The notes under the pieces are model-generated. The model had not been told where the DNA came from. It saw only the letters and a list, made by a program, of their open reading frames with translations, and made no database searches. Shown one piece after another: positions 32,904 to 42,059 of a stretch of DNA of 64,000 bases. This DNA is from Litoribacillus peritrichatus (GTDB taxonomy: Bacteria; Pseudomonadota; Gammaproteobacteria; Pseudomonadales; Litoribrevibacteraceae). A program made the translations under genes and the position numbers. The stretch spans positions 186,001 through 250,000 of the forward strand of contig NZ_BAABBN010000004.1 of assembly GCF_039537985.1 (NCBI RefSeq). Reading direction: 5' to 3'. Each line of letters opens with the position of its first letter. The stretch's first letter is position 1.

Positions 32904-34154
32904 ATGTCTGATCGCTCTAACTTTTGTTTGAGTTCGTTTTCCTCAAATTCATTGATCTGTAGTTTCGCTTTGGTTTCTCTTTCTTTTGGTTGTTTTTCAG
33001 TTGCAAAAGCTGGAGAACCTGCAACCGTCGATGTAGGTATCTTTAAAGTAGCGCCAATTGTTATGTCTGACCAAGAGTATAACGACAATATCTTCTCGCA
33101 AGAGAGTGATGAGAAAAATTCTTGGGTTTCAGTGATATCTCCAAGCGTGCAAGCTAAGGCTGATAATGGTGTACACGCTTATTCGCTAGGGTACCAGTTA
33201 GAAGCAGGTTATTACGAAAACAGTACGGATGATAATTACATAGATCACCATTTAGATGCTGACGCCGAATGGGAACTAAATCAGCGGCATAAATTAGCAG
33301 TAAATGCAGGTTATTCTGCTACGCACGAAGATCGAGGAACTGGTTTTAGTCAAGGTACCGCTACGTTTAATAATGATAGTCCAGATGAGTTTCAAGAGAT
33401 TAACCTTGGTGCTAATTATACCTTTGGTGGAATTCGTACCAAAGGCCGTTTAGTAACAGCGCTTGAGTATTTAGACGTACGTTTTACCAATCATCGAGGC
33501 CAAACTAGAGGTCGCGATCGGGAAGATATTAAGCTGGCTGAGACATTCTACTGGGATATCGGTGGAAGCACTGATGCTTTATTTGAGTTGGCTTATACCA
33601 ATGTAGATTATAAAAACGATCCTACCAGCGTGAGCGGCTCTACTGATACGTTAGATAATGAGCTTGTTAAAGCGTTAGTGGGTGTTACTTGGCTGGCTAC
33701 AGGTAAAACCGAAGGTACTGTTAAATTTGGCTACGCAGAGAAGAATTTTGATGATTCAGATCGTGATGATTTCTCTGGTTTTGATTGGTCGGTAGCTGTC
33801 AAGTGGTCGCCTAAAGCATACTCATCTTTAACGATCAATACGGGGCGTCGTCAAGATGAATCTAATGGTTCAGGTGATTTTATTGATGGCCAAGATTTTG
33901 GATTAGTTTGGAAGCATGCTTGGAGTGACCGCTTTAACACGCAATTATCGACAAACTACTCTATTGAAGATTATAAAGGCGATGTCAACAAGCAAGAAGA
34001 TGATTTATTGGATTATAGCTTACGTGTGAATTATGAGATGCGTCGTTGGTTAACTCTTGGTACATCATTTACTTATGAAGAACGAGACTCAAATCAAGAA
34101 GGAGAAGACTTCACTCGTAACATAGTTGCCTTACATATAGAGGCATCTCTTTAA
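32904..34154 (+). CDS. Outer-membrane beta-barrel protein, EpsL-like (exopolysaccharide locus)
   Basis: A 416-residue exported protein. A signal peptide (core ICSFALVSLSFGCF) cleaves near AKA-GE. The mature part alternates short hydrophobic strands with charged turns throughout (YSLGYQLEAGYYENS, LAVNAGYSATHED, FELAYTNVDYKNDP, GTVKFGYAEKNFDD, SLTINTGRRQDES) and ends LHIEASL, like barrel proteins of the BBP2/EpsL group found in exopolysaccharide loci. Because the neighbouring OPX protein is short, this barrel is a good candidate for the outer-membrane exit. About 220 bases separate it from wecG, so it may start a second transcript. Confidence 0.82.
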   Translation: MSDRSNFCLSSFSSNSLICSFALVSLSFGCFSVAKAGEPATVDVGIFKVAPIVMSDQEYNDNIFSQESDEKNSWVSVISPSVQAKADNGVHAYSLGYQLEAGYYENSTDDNYIDHHLDADAEWELNQRHKLAVNAGYSATHEDRGTGFSQGTATFNNDSPDEFQEINLGANYTFGGIRTKGRLVTALEYLDVRFTNHRGQTRGRDREDIKLAETFYWDIGGSTDALFELAYTNVDYKNDPTSVSGSTDTLDNELVKALVGVTWLATGKTEGTVKFGYAEKNFDDSDRDDFSGFDWSVAVKWSPKAYSSLTINTGRRQDESNGSGDFIDGQDFGLVWKHAWSDRFNTQLSTNYSIEDYKGDVNKQEDDLLDYSLRVNYEMRRWLTLGTSFTYEERDSNQEGEDFTRNIVALHIEASL

Positions 34155-34193
34155 TTTATAGAAGACTAAAGAGCTAAAAGAACTAATTGAAAT

Positions 34194-34799
34194 ATGAGAA
34201 ATCTAATGGGTACCCCTACAATAATCGTTAATTATCTTCAGACTCTTTTAATTCTGTTTTTGTTGTTGATTGGCGCATTTTCTTTGAGTTTATTCTCTCC
34301 GCAAGCGAATGCTCAATCGGCAAATGTGCACGGTGGTTTGTCTGAATATTCATTAGGTTCAGGCGATTTGATTAAAGTACAAGTTTACGGTGAGGAGGAT
34401 CTTACCAGAGAGGTCCGTTTAAGCGATGCAGGAACCCTATCTTTTCCATTCCTGGGAGAGTTTCAAGTACTTGGTCTAACAGTTGGACAGTTACAAACTT
34501 ATATAACTCAAGGGTTGCTGGGAGATTACCTGGTTGATCCAAAAGTATCTGTAACAATTGTTGAGTACCGCCAATTTTTTATAAACGGTGAGGTTGAGAA
34601 ACCGGGTGGATTCTCGTTCCAACCCGGGTTAACAGTCCGCAAAGCTGTATCCCTCGCAGGGGGGTTTACCGAACGAGCATCTAAAAAGAATATTTTCATC
34701 ATTTCTGACTCTGATCCAACGAATACTCCAAAAAAGGTATCATTAAGTGGTTCTTTAAAGCCAGGAGATATCATTACAGTTGAGCAAAGTTTTTTCTAA
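34194..34799 (+). CDS. Short polysaccharide export (OPX, Wza-like) protein
   Basis: A 201-residue periplasmic protein of the polysaccharide export family. After a signal peptide ending ANA-QS come the Poly_export domain (YSLGSGDLIKVQVYGEEDLT, then LSFPFLGEFQVLGLTVGQL) and one SLBB-type domain (FINGEVEKPGGFSFQPGLTV, KAVSLAGGFTERA). E. coli Wza is about 379 residues, lipidated, with extra SLBB repeats and a C-terminal amphipathic helix forming the outer-membrane pore. Here there is no lipobox and no C-terminal helix, so this protein alone should not form a pore. The adjacent barrel at 32904 may supply it. Confidence 0.9.
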   Translation: MRNLMGTPTIIVNYLQTLLILFLLLIGAFSLSLFSPQANAQSANVHGGLSEYSLGSGDLIKVQVYGEEDLTREVRLSDAGTLSFPFLGEFQVLGLTVGQLQTYITQGLLGDYLVDPKVSVTIVEYRQFFINGEVEKPGGFSFQPGLTVRKAVSLAGGFTERASKKNIFIISDSDPTNTPKKVSLSGSLKPGDIITVEQSFF

Positions 34800-34899
34800 G
34801 GTTGCTGTAGTTCTTTAGAACTGATTTAGGGCGTACTTCATTGATAAACAGACAGAAAATAAAAGTTAGTAATGAGTGTATAGGGTTGGGTTGTAAATT

Positions 34900-37122
34900 A
34901 TGTCAAAACTAGAAAATAGCAATCAACAGGGCTCTATTTCTGCTGAGAAGGCTGAAGTCATTGATTTGAGCTATTACTGGACGTTGCTGCTTAAAAGTAA
35001 ATGGAAAATTATTAGTTTTGCAATTTTTGTAACGATTTCTGTGGCTATTGTTGTTATATCTCTAAAGCCTATCTATAAGGCCACGTCGAGGGTTTTAATT
35101 GAAAACTCTCAATCTAAGGTACTGTCAATTGAAGATGTTTATGGTTTAAATACTTCGGGAAAAGAGTATTTTCTAACTCAATTTGAAATTTTGAAGTCTC
35201 GCGAATTAGCATTAAGAGTAATTAAACGCTTGAATCTTACAATACATCCATTGTTTGACCCTCGTATCCAGGAGAAATCGTTTGATTGGAAGGCTTATCT
35301 ACCTATAGATGTTGAAGTTGAGAATGCAGAAGTCTCTGAAGAGCAGATATTACAGTTGGTCGTTGAGAAGTTTCGTAAGTCGTTAATTATTAGCCCTATT
35401 CGTAAAACACAGCTAGTCGATATTAGCTTCGAGTCTCGAGACCCAGAAGTTGCATCTTTGGTAGCGAATACTATGGCTGATATTTTTATTGAAAGTCACT
35501 TAGAGGCTAAGCTTCTAGCAAATAAAAAAGCGGTGTTTTGGCTGACTGAGCGTTTAGATGGATTAAAACAGAAATTGCAGCGATCAGAAGGGGAGTTGCA
35601 AAATTACCGAGTTCAAGAGGGGTTGATTGATGTTTCAGGAATACAAAACTTTGGTACTGAAGAGCTAGAGCAATTAACTCAACGTTATATCGAGGTTCGT
35701 AAGAATCGCGCCATTGCAGAGTCTATTTATAAACAGGTCCAGTCATTGGGTGGCACCCCAAGCTTTGAAGAGTTAATGGCACAGCCAAGTATATTAAAAC
35801 ATCAACTAATCCATCGCTTGAAAGAGCGCCACAATGAAGCTGCAATTAAGGTGGCAGAGTTAAGTAAACGCTATGGCCCTAAGCATCCGAAGATGATTTC
35901 GGCACTTTCTGAAGTTGATGTTGCATTGAGCCTATTGCAGCAGCAAGTAATTCGAGTCGCGCGGGGAATTAAGGTTGATTATTTAACAGCGAAGGAAAAT
36001 GCTGCAGACCTAAAAAAGCAGTTGGATGATGCTCGAAAAGAATATCAGATAATGAATAGTAAGGAAGTGAAGCTTCGTGAACTAAGTCGTGAAGTGGAGA
36101 GTAATCGTCATCTTTATGAATTGTTCTTAAATCGAGCTAAAGAGACAGGAGAGACAGAAGGACTGCAGACGGCGCATGCGCGTGTAGTAGACTCGGCTGT
36201 TGCGCCTCGTTTGCCTATTAAACCAAAGAAAAAACTGATCGTTATGATCTCTTTGGTATGCAGTTTAGGGTTAGCTGCTGTATTTGTGATCTTATTGGAT
36301 GTATTAGATAGCGCTGTAAAGTCCGTAGAGGATGTTGAACAGAAATTAAAAACAGCTCTTTTAGGCACACTTCCCCTAATTAAAGGCAATAAATCAAAAG
36401 TTGCTGTTGATGCATTTAGTTCTGGTAAGCATCCAGGTTTTACTGAGGCCATGCGCACCATACGTACAAGTGTAATGCTGTCGGGAATAGATAACCCTCA
36501 TAAGGTTATTGTGGTTAGCTCTACCCAGCCAAACGAAGGCAAGTCTACCGTTGCTTTGAACCTGGCTTTGGCTATGGGCCAAATGGAAAAAGTTCTTCTG
36601 ATAGACGCGGATATGAGAAGACCGACATTGGCTGCCAGCTTGTCAATGGACAAGCGGTCTGTAGGTTTGTCCAACTTAGTTTCTGGAAGTGATGAGCCAA
36701 AGAGTTGTATCCATAAAAATGAAGACTTGGGTATCGATGTAATACCTGCTGGTGTGATACCTCCAAATCCTTTAGAGCTGATTTCTTCGTCACGCTTTAA
36801 TCAGGTATTAACTAAGTTGTCAGAGCACTATGATCGAATCATCATTGATTCTGCTCCTGGAAGCGCAGTGAGTGATGCCTTGGTGTTAGCATCTTATGCC
36901 GATGCGTTGGTGTTTGTGGTTAAAGCGGACTCAACACCAGCTCCTCATGCTCAATCTGTATTGAAGCGCTTTAGAGACCATGATGCCCCCATACTTGGTG
37001 TTGTATTGAATAAAGTAGATATGGATAAAAATCCAGTGTATGACGATTACTACAGTTATAACTACGAAAAAGGGTTAAGTGAACAAGGACAAACTTTGAA
37101 AAAAGGTCGGTCTGCAGCCTAG
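34900..37122 (+). CDS. Wzc-type polysaccharide co-polymerase with BY-kinase domain
   Basis: A 740-residue inner-membrane protein. A Wzz-type chain-length domain has one helix near 36-56 and a second near 445-468, with a long periplasmic coiled coil between. The cytoplasmic bacterial tyrosine kinase has Walker A STQPNEGKSTVALNLA near 540, Walker A' VLLIDADMRRP near 566 and Walker B RIIIDSAPG near 645. A C-terminal tyrosine cluster (YDDYYSYNYEKG) is the expected autophosphorylation site. It controls polymerisation and couples to export with the OPX protein. The next gene encodes a matching phosphatase five bases further on. Confidence 0.95.
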   Translation: MSKLENSNQQGSISAEKAEVIDLSYYWTLLLKSKWKIISFAIFVTISVAIVVISLKPIYKATSRVLIENSQSKVLSIEDVYGLNTSGKEYFLTQFEILKSRELALRVIKRLNLTIHPLFDPRIQEKSFDWKAYLPIDVEVENAEVSEEQILQLVVEKFRKSLIISPIRKTQLVDISFESRDPEVASLVANTMADIFIESHLEAKLLANKKAVFWLTERLDGLKQKLQRSEGELQNYRVQEGLIDVSGIQNFGTEELEQLTQRYIEVRKNRAIAESIYKQVQSLGGTPSFEELMAQPSILKHQLIHRLKERHNEAAIKVAELSKRYGPKHPKMISALSEVDVALSLLQQQVIRVARGIKVDYLTAKENAADLKKQLDDARKEYQIMNSKEVKLRELSREVESNRHLYELFLNRAKETGETEGLQTAHARVVDSAVAPRLPIKPKKKLIVMISLVCSLGLAAVFVILLDVLDSAVKSVEDVEQKLKTALLGTLPLIKGNKSKVAVDAFSSGKHPGFTEAMRTIRTSVMLSGIDNPHKVIVVSSTQPNEGKSTVALNLALAMGQMEKVLLIDADMRRPTLAASLSMDKRSVGLSNLVSGSDEPKSCIHKNEDLGIDVIPAGVIPPNPLELISSSRFNQVLTKLSEHYDRIIIDSAPGSAVSDALVLASYADALVFVVKADSTPAPHAQSVLKRFRDHDAPILGVVLNKVDMDKNPVYDDYYSYNYEKGLSEQGQTLKKGRSAA

Positions 37123-37126
37123 TCTT

Positions 37127-37855
37127 ATGATTGATTTACATTGTCACTTATTGCCAGGTATTGATGACGGCCCCTCTAACTTAGAGGAGTCACTGGCGTT
37201 AGCTCAACAAATGGTTCAATCTGGTGTGACCCATGCAGTGCTAACGCCTCATGTTCATCCTGGGCGATGGGATAACACGAAATCAACCATTGAGCCCCAT
37301 GTTATTGAGTATAAGAAAGCTTTGGCCGACGCCTCGATACCTTTAACCGTTGGGTTTGCTGGTGAGGTAAGGATCAGCCCGGATATTCTTAACGCCTTTA
37401 TGGAAGGGGAGTTACCTTTTTTAGGTGAGTTAAACGGCCAAAAAGTTTTATTGCTCGAGCTACCTCACAGCAATATTCCGCTTGGCACGGATAAAATTAT
37501 CAGTTGGCTTTTGTCTAAAAACATTCGAGTAATGATTGCTCATCCTGAGAGAAATAAGGATGTGATGAGACGGTATGAAAAGTTAGCGCCTTTGGTCGAC
37601 TTGGGGTGTTTATTTCAAGTGACGGCCGGATCTTTAATTGGCAACTTCGGAGAGCAGGCGGAATTGATTTCAATTCGAATGTTAGAGGCTGGACTGATAA
37701 CCATTTTGGCAAGTGATGCTCATCATGTAGTTCGCAGGCCATGTAATTTAGACCAAGGCTTTGCAAAGGCTTCAGAGGTAGTGGGTGGAAATGAAGCACT
37801 AAATTTGGTCAAAGGTATGCCTTTAGAAATATCAGCTTCTCAGTTTACTGTTTAA
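37127..37855 (+). CDS. PHP-type protein-tyrosine phosphatase (CpsB/YwqE-like)
   Basis: A 242-residue metal-dependent phosphatase of the PHP superfamily. The metal-binding N-terminus is DLHCHLLPGIDDGP (residues 3-16), followed by AVLTPHVHPGRW, then IAHPERNKDVMRR and ASDAHHVVRRPC with further His and Asp ligands. CpsB/YwqE proteins dephosphorylate BY-kinases, mostly in Firmicutes, while enterobacterial systems usually use the unrelated LMW-type Wzb. Pairing with the upstream Wzc homologue is implied by the five-base gap. The expected role is to reset the kinase tail during polymer synthesis. Confidence 0.92.
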   Translation: MIDLHCHLLPGIDDGPSNLEESLALAQQMVQSGVTHAVLTPHVHPGRWDNTKSTIEPHVIEYKKALADASIPLTVGFAGEVRISPDILNAFMEGELPFLGELNGQKVLLLELPHSNIPLGTDKIISWLLSKNIRVMIAHPERNKDVMRRYEKLAPLVDLGCLFQVTAGSLIGNFGEQAELISIRMLEAGLITILASDAHHVVRRPCNLDQGFAKASEVVGGNEALNLVKGMPLEISASQFTV

Positions 37856-37868
37856 TGGCGGAGTTTCG

Positions 37869-38636
37869 TTGAGGGTGCTTAGAGCTAAAAAAAATACGTT
37901 GGTTTATGGTGTTATTTTCACTTTATCCGTGCTGCTATTGAATTCTTTTAAGGACTTGATCATGGATGTGAAAGTTCATCAAGTTGAACGTGGAGAGAGG
38001 CTTTGGTCTCAAAATGTGCACAGCCTGAGCCCAGATAGAATTAACCATGCTCGCAAGATAATGAAAGAGGTTTTATTTTTTAGCCCTTTTAATCCTGATT
38101 ATCTTCAAATTGCAGGCAGATTAGGCATTTGGAATGATTATGCTGAATGTGCAAATAGTTCAGGCTCGAAAGTTGCTGAATCAAACAATGAAAATAAAGA
38201 GACGGATGAGGCGACTTGTAGAAATGAAGCAATTGATGCCTACACGAATCTTTTCACTGACAGTCAGAGTGTCAGGCCTTATTGGCCCTACAGCTATTCT
38301 GATCAGGCTTTATTGTTATCCTTTTTTTTAGATGATAATGCAGCCAGAAAAGATGCGTATTACAAAAGCTGGGCGCTGGCGTTTGAGTTAGGGGGCAATG
38401 AACCGGGTGTTTCTTTATCATTGGTTCAAGCGTCTTTAAATGGCTGGGACCTTGTTAGCTGGAAACATAAAGCGAAAGTGGTTGGATTGGTTCAGCAAAT
38501 AGCCTCAAAGCCTGGCGTTGAAATTTTGGGTGTTTTAAATGTCATTGAGCAATACGGTATGACAGAACAGTTTTGCAATGTGTTGTCACTCCAAGAGGGT
38601 GCTTCCAAGTTTGTAAGGCAAAAATGCAGACTTTAG
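37869..38636 (+). CDS. Polysaccharide-locus protein, possibly VpsP-like
   Basis: A 255-residue protein with a single N-terminal membrane segment (TLVYGVIFTLSVLLLNSF) and a predicted periplasmic helical domain. Features include FFSPFNPDYLQIAGRLGIWN, SVRPYWPYSYSDQALLLSFF and helices that could form TPR-like pairs. The pattern (aromatic residue after RPxWP, spaced helices) reminds me of VpsP-family proteins of Vibrio-type exopolysaccharide clusters, but I cannot confirm this. The TTG start follows GGAG at six bases and lies 13 bases after the phosphatase stop. The role is unknown; partnership with the co-polymerase is a guess. Confidence 0.6.
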   Translation: MRVLRAKKNTLVYGVIFTLSVLLLNSFKDLIMDVKVHQVERGERLWSQNVHSLSPDRINHARKIMKEVLFFSPFNPDYLQIAGRLGIWNDYAECANSSGSKVAESNNENKETDEATCRNEAIDAYTNLFTDSQSVRPYWPYSYSDQALLLSFFLDDNAARKDAYYKSWALAFELGGNEPGVSLSLVQASLNGWDLVSWKHKAKVVGLVQQIASKPGVEILGVLNVIEQYGMTEQFCNVLSLQEGASKFVRQKCRL

Positions 38637-38814
38637 CTATGAGGTTTGTCTGTTTCTCAATTGTTTCATATTGCTTGGTTATAACTTATTTATATTGAAG
38701 ATAAAGTGGACTAGAACAGCGCAAAGTTGTTACGGATGATTTTGTTGGTTGATTTGATGTTTGTAATACGACCTGTTTCAGGAAGAACCAGGTGACAAAA
38801 GGAGAGGTGCTCAG

Positions 38815-40251
38815 GTGAAAGGTCAACAAGGGTTAATTAAACCTTATGCTTCCAAGTTTGTTTTTATATCAAGGTTCCTTGATTCTTTTTTAGTGGTTTC
38901 AGCGGTTGGTATGCTGGGTATGTTGAATGACCATACAGTGCCTCTTGAGTACTGGGTTGCAGGCTTGCTTGCCGGTCTTTTGCATCAAATAATGGCTGAA
39001 TTTACTGAGATTTATCGTTCTTGGCGTTCTGAAAGTCTTTGGGCGGAAGCTAAGCAGGTCGTGCTTTGTTGGGGGATTTGTTTCGCCTTAGTATATATCG
39101 TAGGTAAATTTACTGTACTTGAAAACAGTTTATTTGCTTGGCCAGAAGTTTTTGCCTGGTTTATTTTTACGATTACTTTATTGCTTTTTTGGCGTCTTGT
39201 GGTTCGGGTTGCTTTAAGGCACTTAAGAATAAAAGGCTATAACTCTCGAACGGTTGCTATCGTGGGAACTGGTTCTTTGGCGCAGCAGGTGGCGAACAGA
39301 CTTAGGTATTGCAGTTGGGGTGGCTATAAAATAGATGGATTCTATGATGACAGAAAAATTCATAAGCACTTGGATGATGATTGCAGACGTGCCTCTGGTT
39401 CAGATCACTTAGTTAATGACATTATCGGTAGTTTTTCTGATTTGGTTGAAAAAGCTGAAGCAGGAGAGCTGGACAGTATTTTTATTGCGCTTCCTATGCG
39501 GGCAGAGGCTCGAATTCAGGAGTTGCTCGATAGGCTTTCTAATTCGACTGCTTCGGTGTATGTAGTGCCAGATTTGTTTGTCTTTGAGTTGTTGCATGCT
39601 AGGACGATCAATTTGAATGGTATCCCTGCGTTTGGTTTGATTGGGGAGCCGATGAGTGGCTTAAACGCTTGGCTAAAACGTGCAGAAGATATTATTGGTT
39701 CGCTGGTCATTTTATCGGGGATTGCTATTCCTATGCTAGTTATAGCAATGGGCATCAAACTGACTTCTAGGGGACCTGTTATTTTTAAACAGCACCGTTA
39801 TGGCTTGGACGGCAGGCCTATTGAAGTATATAAATTTCGTTCAATGACGGTATGTGAAAACTCGGAAGTGGTAACTCAAGCCACTAAAAATGATATGAGA
39901 ATAACACCTTTTGGTGGTTTTTTACGCCGAACTTCGTTAGATGAGTTACCGCAATTTATTAATGTCTTACAAGGTCGTATGTCGATTGTTGGACCAAGAC
40001 CTCATGCGGTAGCCCATAATGAGGAGTATCGGGTACTTATCCCTGGTTATATGCGACGCCATAAAATTAAGCCGGGCATTACCGGCTGGGCTCAGATTAA
40101 TGGTTGGCGTGGTGAAACGGATACGTTAGAAAAAATGGAAAAACGTATTGAACATGACCTTCACTACATTCATCATTGGACGCTCTGGTGGGATGTCAAA
40201 ATTATTATCAAGACAGTTTTTAAGGGCTTTGTTGGTAAGAATGCGTATTAA
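38815..40251 (+). CDS. Undecaprenyl-phosphate sugar-1-phosphate transferase (WcaJ type)
   Basis: A 478-residue polyprenyl glycosylphosphotransferase that starts repeat-unit assembly. Four N-terminal helices (about 15-120) are followed by a nucleotide-binding-like domain (VAIVGTGSLAQQVANRL near 145), a fifth helix near 295-320 and the catalytic domain with GPVIFKQHRYGLDGRP, EVYKFRSMTV, RRTSLDELPQFINVL, MSIVGPRPHA and KPGITGWAQINGWRGET. WcaJ-type enzymes transfer glucose-1-P; a galactose preference is possible. galU in the same cluster supplies UDP-glucose. The start is GTG. It overlaps the VanZ-like gene by 11 bases. Confidence 0.93.
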   Translation: MKGQQGLIKPYASKFVFISRFLDSFLVVSAVGMLGMLNDHTVPLEYWVAGLLAGLLHQIMAEFTEIYRSWRSESLWAEAKQVVLCWGICFALVYIVGKFTVLENSLFAWPEVFAWFIFTITLLLFWRLVVRVALRHLRIKGYNSRTVAIVGTGSLAQQVANRLRYCSWGGYKIDGFYDDRKIHKHLDDDCRRASGSDHLVNDIIGSFSDLVEKAEAGELDSIFIALPMRAEARIQELLDRLSNSTASVYVVPDLFVFELLHARTINLNGIPAFGLIGEPMSGLNAWLKRAEDIIGSLVILSGIAIPMLVIAMGIKLTSRGPVIFKQHRYGLDGRPIEVYKFRSMTVCENSEVVTQATKNDMRITPFGGFLRRTSLDELPQFINVLQGRMSIVGPRPHAVAHNEEYRVLIPGYMRRHKIKPGITGWAQINGWRGETDTLEKMEKRIEHDLHYIHHWTLWWDVKIIIKTVFKGFVGKNAY

Positions 40252-40582
40252 TAGAGGTATTGTAGTTTTTTCTGGTGTTTTATTTTGTATTTTAGCTGCG
40301 GGGTTGTACCCGCAGCCAATTCCATTGTTTTTTCCCTACTTTGATCTAGTTCTACACTTTGTTGCTTTTTTTGTTCTTTCTGGCCTAGCATTGTTCGTTT
40401 TTCCTTCGGATAAAATATTAGCAGGCATTGTGTTATTGTTGCTTTTAGGTGGTTTTATTGAACTATGCCAAAAGCTTATTCTTACCGAAAGGTTTTTTTC
40501 ATGGACTGATTTGCTGGCAAACTCTTTAGGTATTTTTATGGCCTGTATTTTGTTTTCTGCGTTTAAGTTAAAAAGGAAGTAA
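40241..40582 (+). CDS. VanZ-like small membrane protein
   Basis: A 113-residue protein with four hydrophobic helices. It carries VanZ-like features: DLVLHFVAFFVLSGLAL, GGFIELCQKLI and RFFSWTDLLANSLGIFMAC, including the conserved D-LxNxLG in the third-to-fourth helix region. A frame open further upstream lies inside the transferase gene; I use the ATG at 40241, which sits over the transferase stop codon. VanZ-like proteins are of unclear function and recur in exopolysaccharide loci. It precedes manC by three bases. Confidence 0.8.
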   Translation: MRINRGIVVFSGVLFCILAAGLYPQPIPLFFPYFDLVLHFVAFFVLSGLALFVFPSDKILAGIVLLLLLGGFIELCQKLILTERFFSWTDLLANSLGIFMACILFSAFKLKRK

Positions 40583-40585
40583 AGA

Positions 40586-42037
40586 ATGTCTAAGTCTTCT
40601 ATTTTACCTGTAATCATGGCTGGTGGTTCTGGGACTAGAATGTGGCCGCTGTCCCGCTCTCAATATCCGAAACAGTTTTTAACTCTTTGTGACTCTTTTT
40701 CGATGATTCAATCAACGGTTGAGCGTTTGACGGGGCTGGAAGCGTTTGGGATTAATTCTGATAACTCTGTTGTTATTTGCAATAACGATCATCGATTTAT
40801 TGTTGCTGAGCAATTAAGACGAATTGATAAGCCTGCGGGTTCCATTATCCTTGAGCCTGTCGGTAGAAACACGGCACCTGCAATTGCCTTGGCTGCGTTG
40901 AATGCTCTTAACCAAGGGAACGATCCAGTTTTGCTGGTTCTGGCAGCAGATCATGTCATTCAAGATAAAGATGTATTTCATCAGTCAGTAAAGCACGCTT
41001 TGTCGTATGCAGAAGAGAACCAATTGGTTACTTTCGGGATTGAGGCAACGGCTCCCGAAACGGGTTATGGCTATATTCAAAGAGGTAGTGAGGTATCTCT
41101 TGAGGGTGATGATGATTGTCTTGGTTATTCTGTCGCTCGCTTTGTAGAAAAGCCTGATCAAAAAACGGCTGAAGAATATTTGGCATCGGGGGAATACTAC
41201 TGGAATAGCGGGATGTTTATGTTTAAAGCCAGCCGCTATTTGGAAGAGTTAAAGTTGCACAGACCGGATATTCTCGAAGCATGTGAGCAGTCATTAGCTG
41301 GCTCAAGTATTGATTTGGACTTCTTACGATTAGACGATGAGGCATTTGCGAAGTGTCCGGATGAATCAATTGACTATGCGGTTATGGAGAAAACAGATCA
41401 GGCCGTTGTGGTTCCTATGGCAGCAGGCTGGAGTGATGTGGGTTCCTGGTCTTCTTTATGGGATGTAGAGAAAAAGAATGCAGACGGTAATGTTCTTAAA
41501 GGCGATGTGATATCTCAATCCACAGGAAATAGTTATGTTCACTCTGAAAGTCGCTTGGTGGCGACAGTCGGTGTCGATGATCTTGTGATTGTTGAAACAA
41601 AGGATGCTGTTCTGGTTGCACACAAGGACTCTGTTCAGGATATAAAATCCGTCGTTAGTACTCTTAAGAAAGAAGGGCGGAGTGAGTGGCAGTCTAATCG
41701 AGAAGTGTATCGGCCATGGGGGGTGTATGATTCGATTGATCATGGGACTCGTCATCAGGTCAAACATATCACTGTAAAACCAGGTGCCAAATTGAGTGTT
41801 CAGATGCATTACCACAGGGCTGAACATTGGGTGGTTGTTTCTGGCACTGCAAAAGTTACCGTTGGTGAGGAAACTTTCTTGGTTTCTGAAAATGAATCCA
41901 CTTATATTCCTATTGGTATTGTTCATGCGCTTGAAAATCCAGGCAGTATTCCTTTGGAACTGATTGAAGTTCAGTCTGGCTCTTATTTGGGGGAGGACGA
42001 TATAGTTCGCTTTGAAGATAGGTATGGTCGCTCTTAA
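40586..42037 (+). CDS. manC: Mannose-1-phosphate guanylyltransferase/mannose-6-phosphate isomerase
   Basis: A 483-residue bifunctional type II enzyme. The nucleotidyltransferase domain starts with MAGGSGTRMWPLSRSQYPKQ, contains LEPVGRNTAPAIALAA, LAADHVI and FVEKPD, and the C-terminal cupin isomerase domain has RPWGVYDSID, VKHITVKPGAKLSVQMHYHR and EHWVVVSGTAKV. It makes GDP-mannose from mannose-1-P and GTP, and interconverts fructose-6-P and mannose-6-P. A strong AAGGAAG ribosome site precedes the ATG. It pairs with manB next to it. Confidence 0.95.
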   Translation: MSKSSILPVIMAGGSGTRMWPLSRSQYPKQFLTLCDSFSMIQSTVERLTGLEAFGINSDNSVVICNNDHRFIVAEQLRRIDKPAGSIILEPVGRNTAPAIALAALNALNQGNDPVLLVLAADHVIQDKDVFHQSVKHALSYAEENQLVTFGIEATAPETGYGYIQRGSEVSLEGDDDCLGYSVARFVEKPDQKTAEEYLASGEYYWNSGMFMFKASRYLEELKLHRPDILEACEQSLAGSSIDLDFLRLDDEAFAKCPDESIDYAVMEKTDQAVVVPMAAGWSDVGSWSSLWDVEKKNADGNVLKGDVISQSTGNSYVHSESRLVATVGVDDLVIVETKDAVLVAHKDSVQDIKSVVSTLKKEGRSEWQSNREVYRPWGVYDSIDHGTRHQVKHITVKPGAKLSVQMHYHRAEHWVVVSGTAKVTVGEETFLVSENESTYIPIGIVHALENPGSIPLELIEVQSGSYLGEDDIVRFEDRYGRS

Positions 42038-42059
42038 TCTTTTATCCGGATACTTATAA

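Noticed and set aside
32726..33088. Minus-strand 120-residue frame
   Set aside because: It is antisense to the signal peptide of the barrel protein and to the intergenic region, without motifs.
41456..41926. 156-residue minus-strand frame
   Set aside because: It lies within manC and shows only shadow composition.
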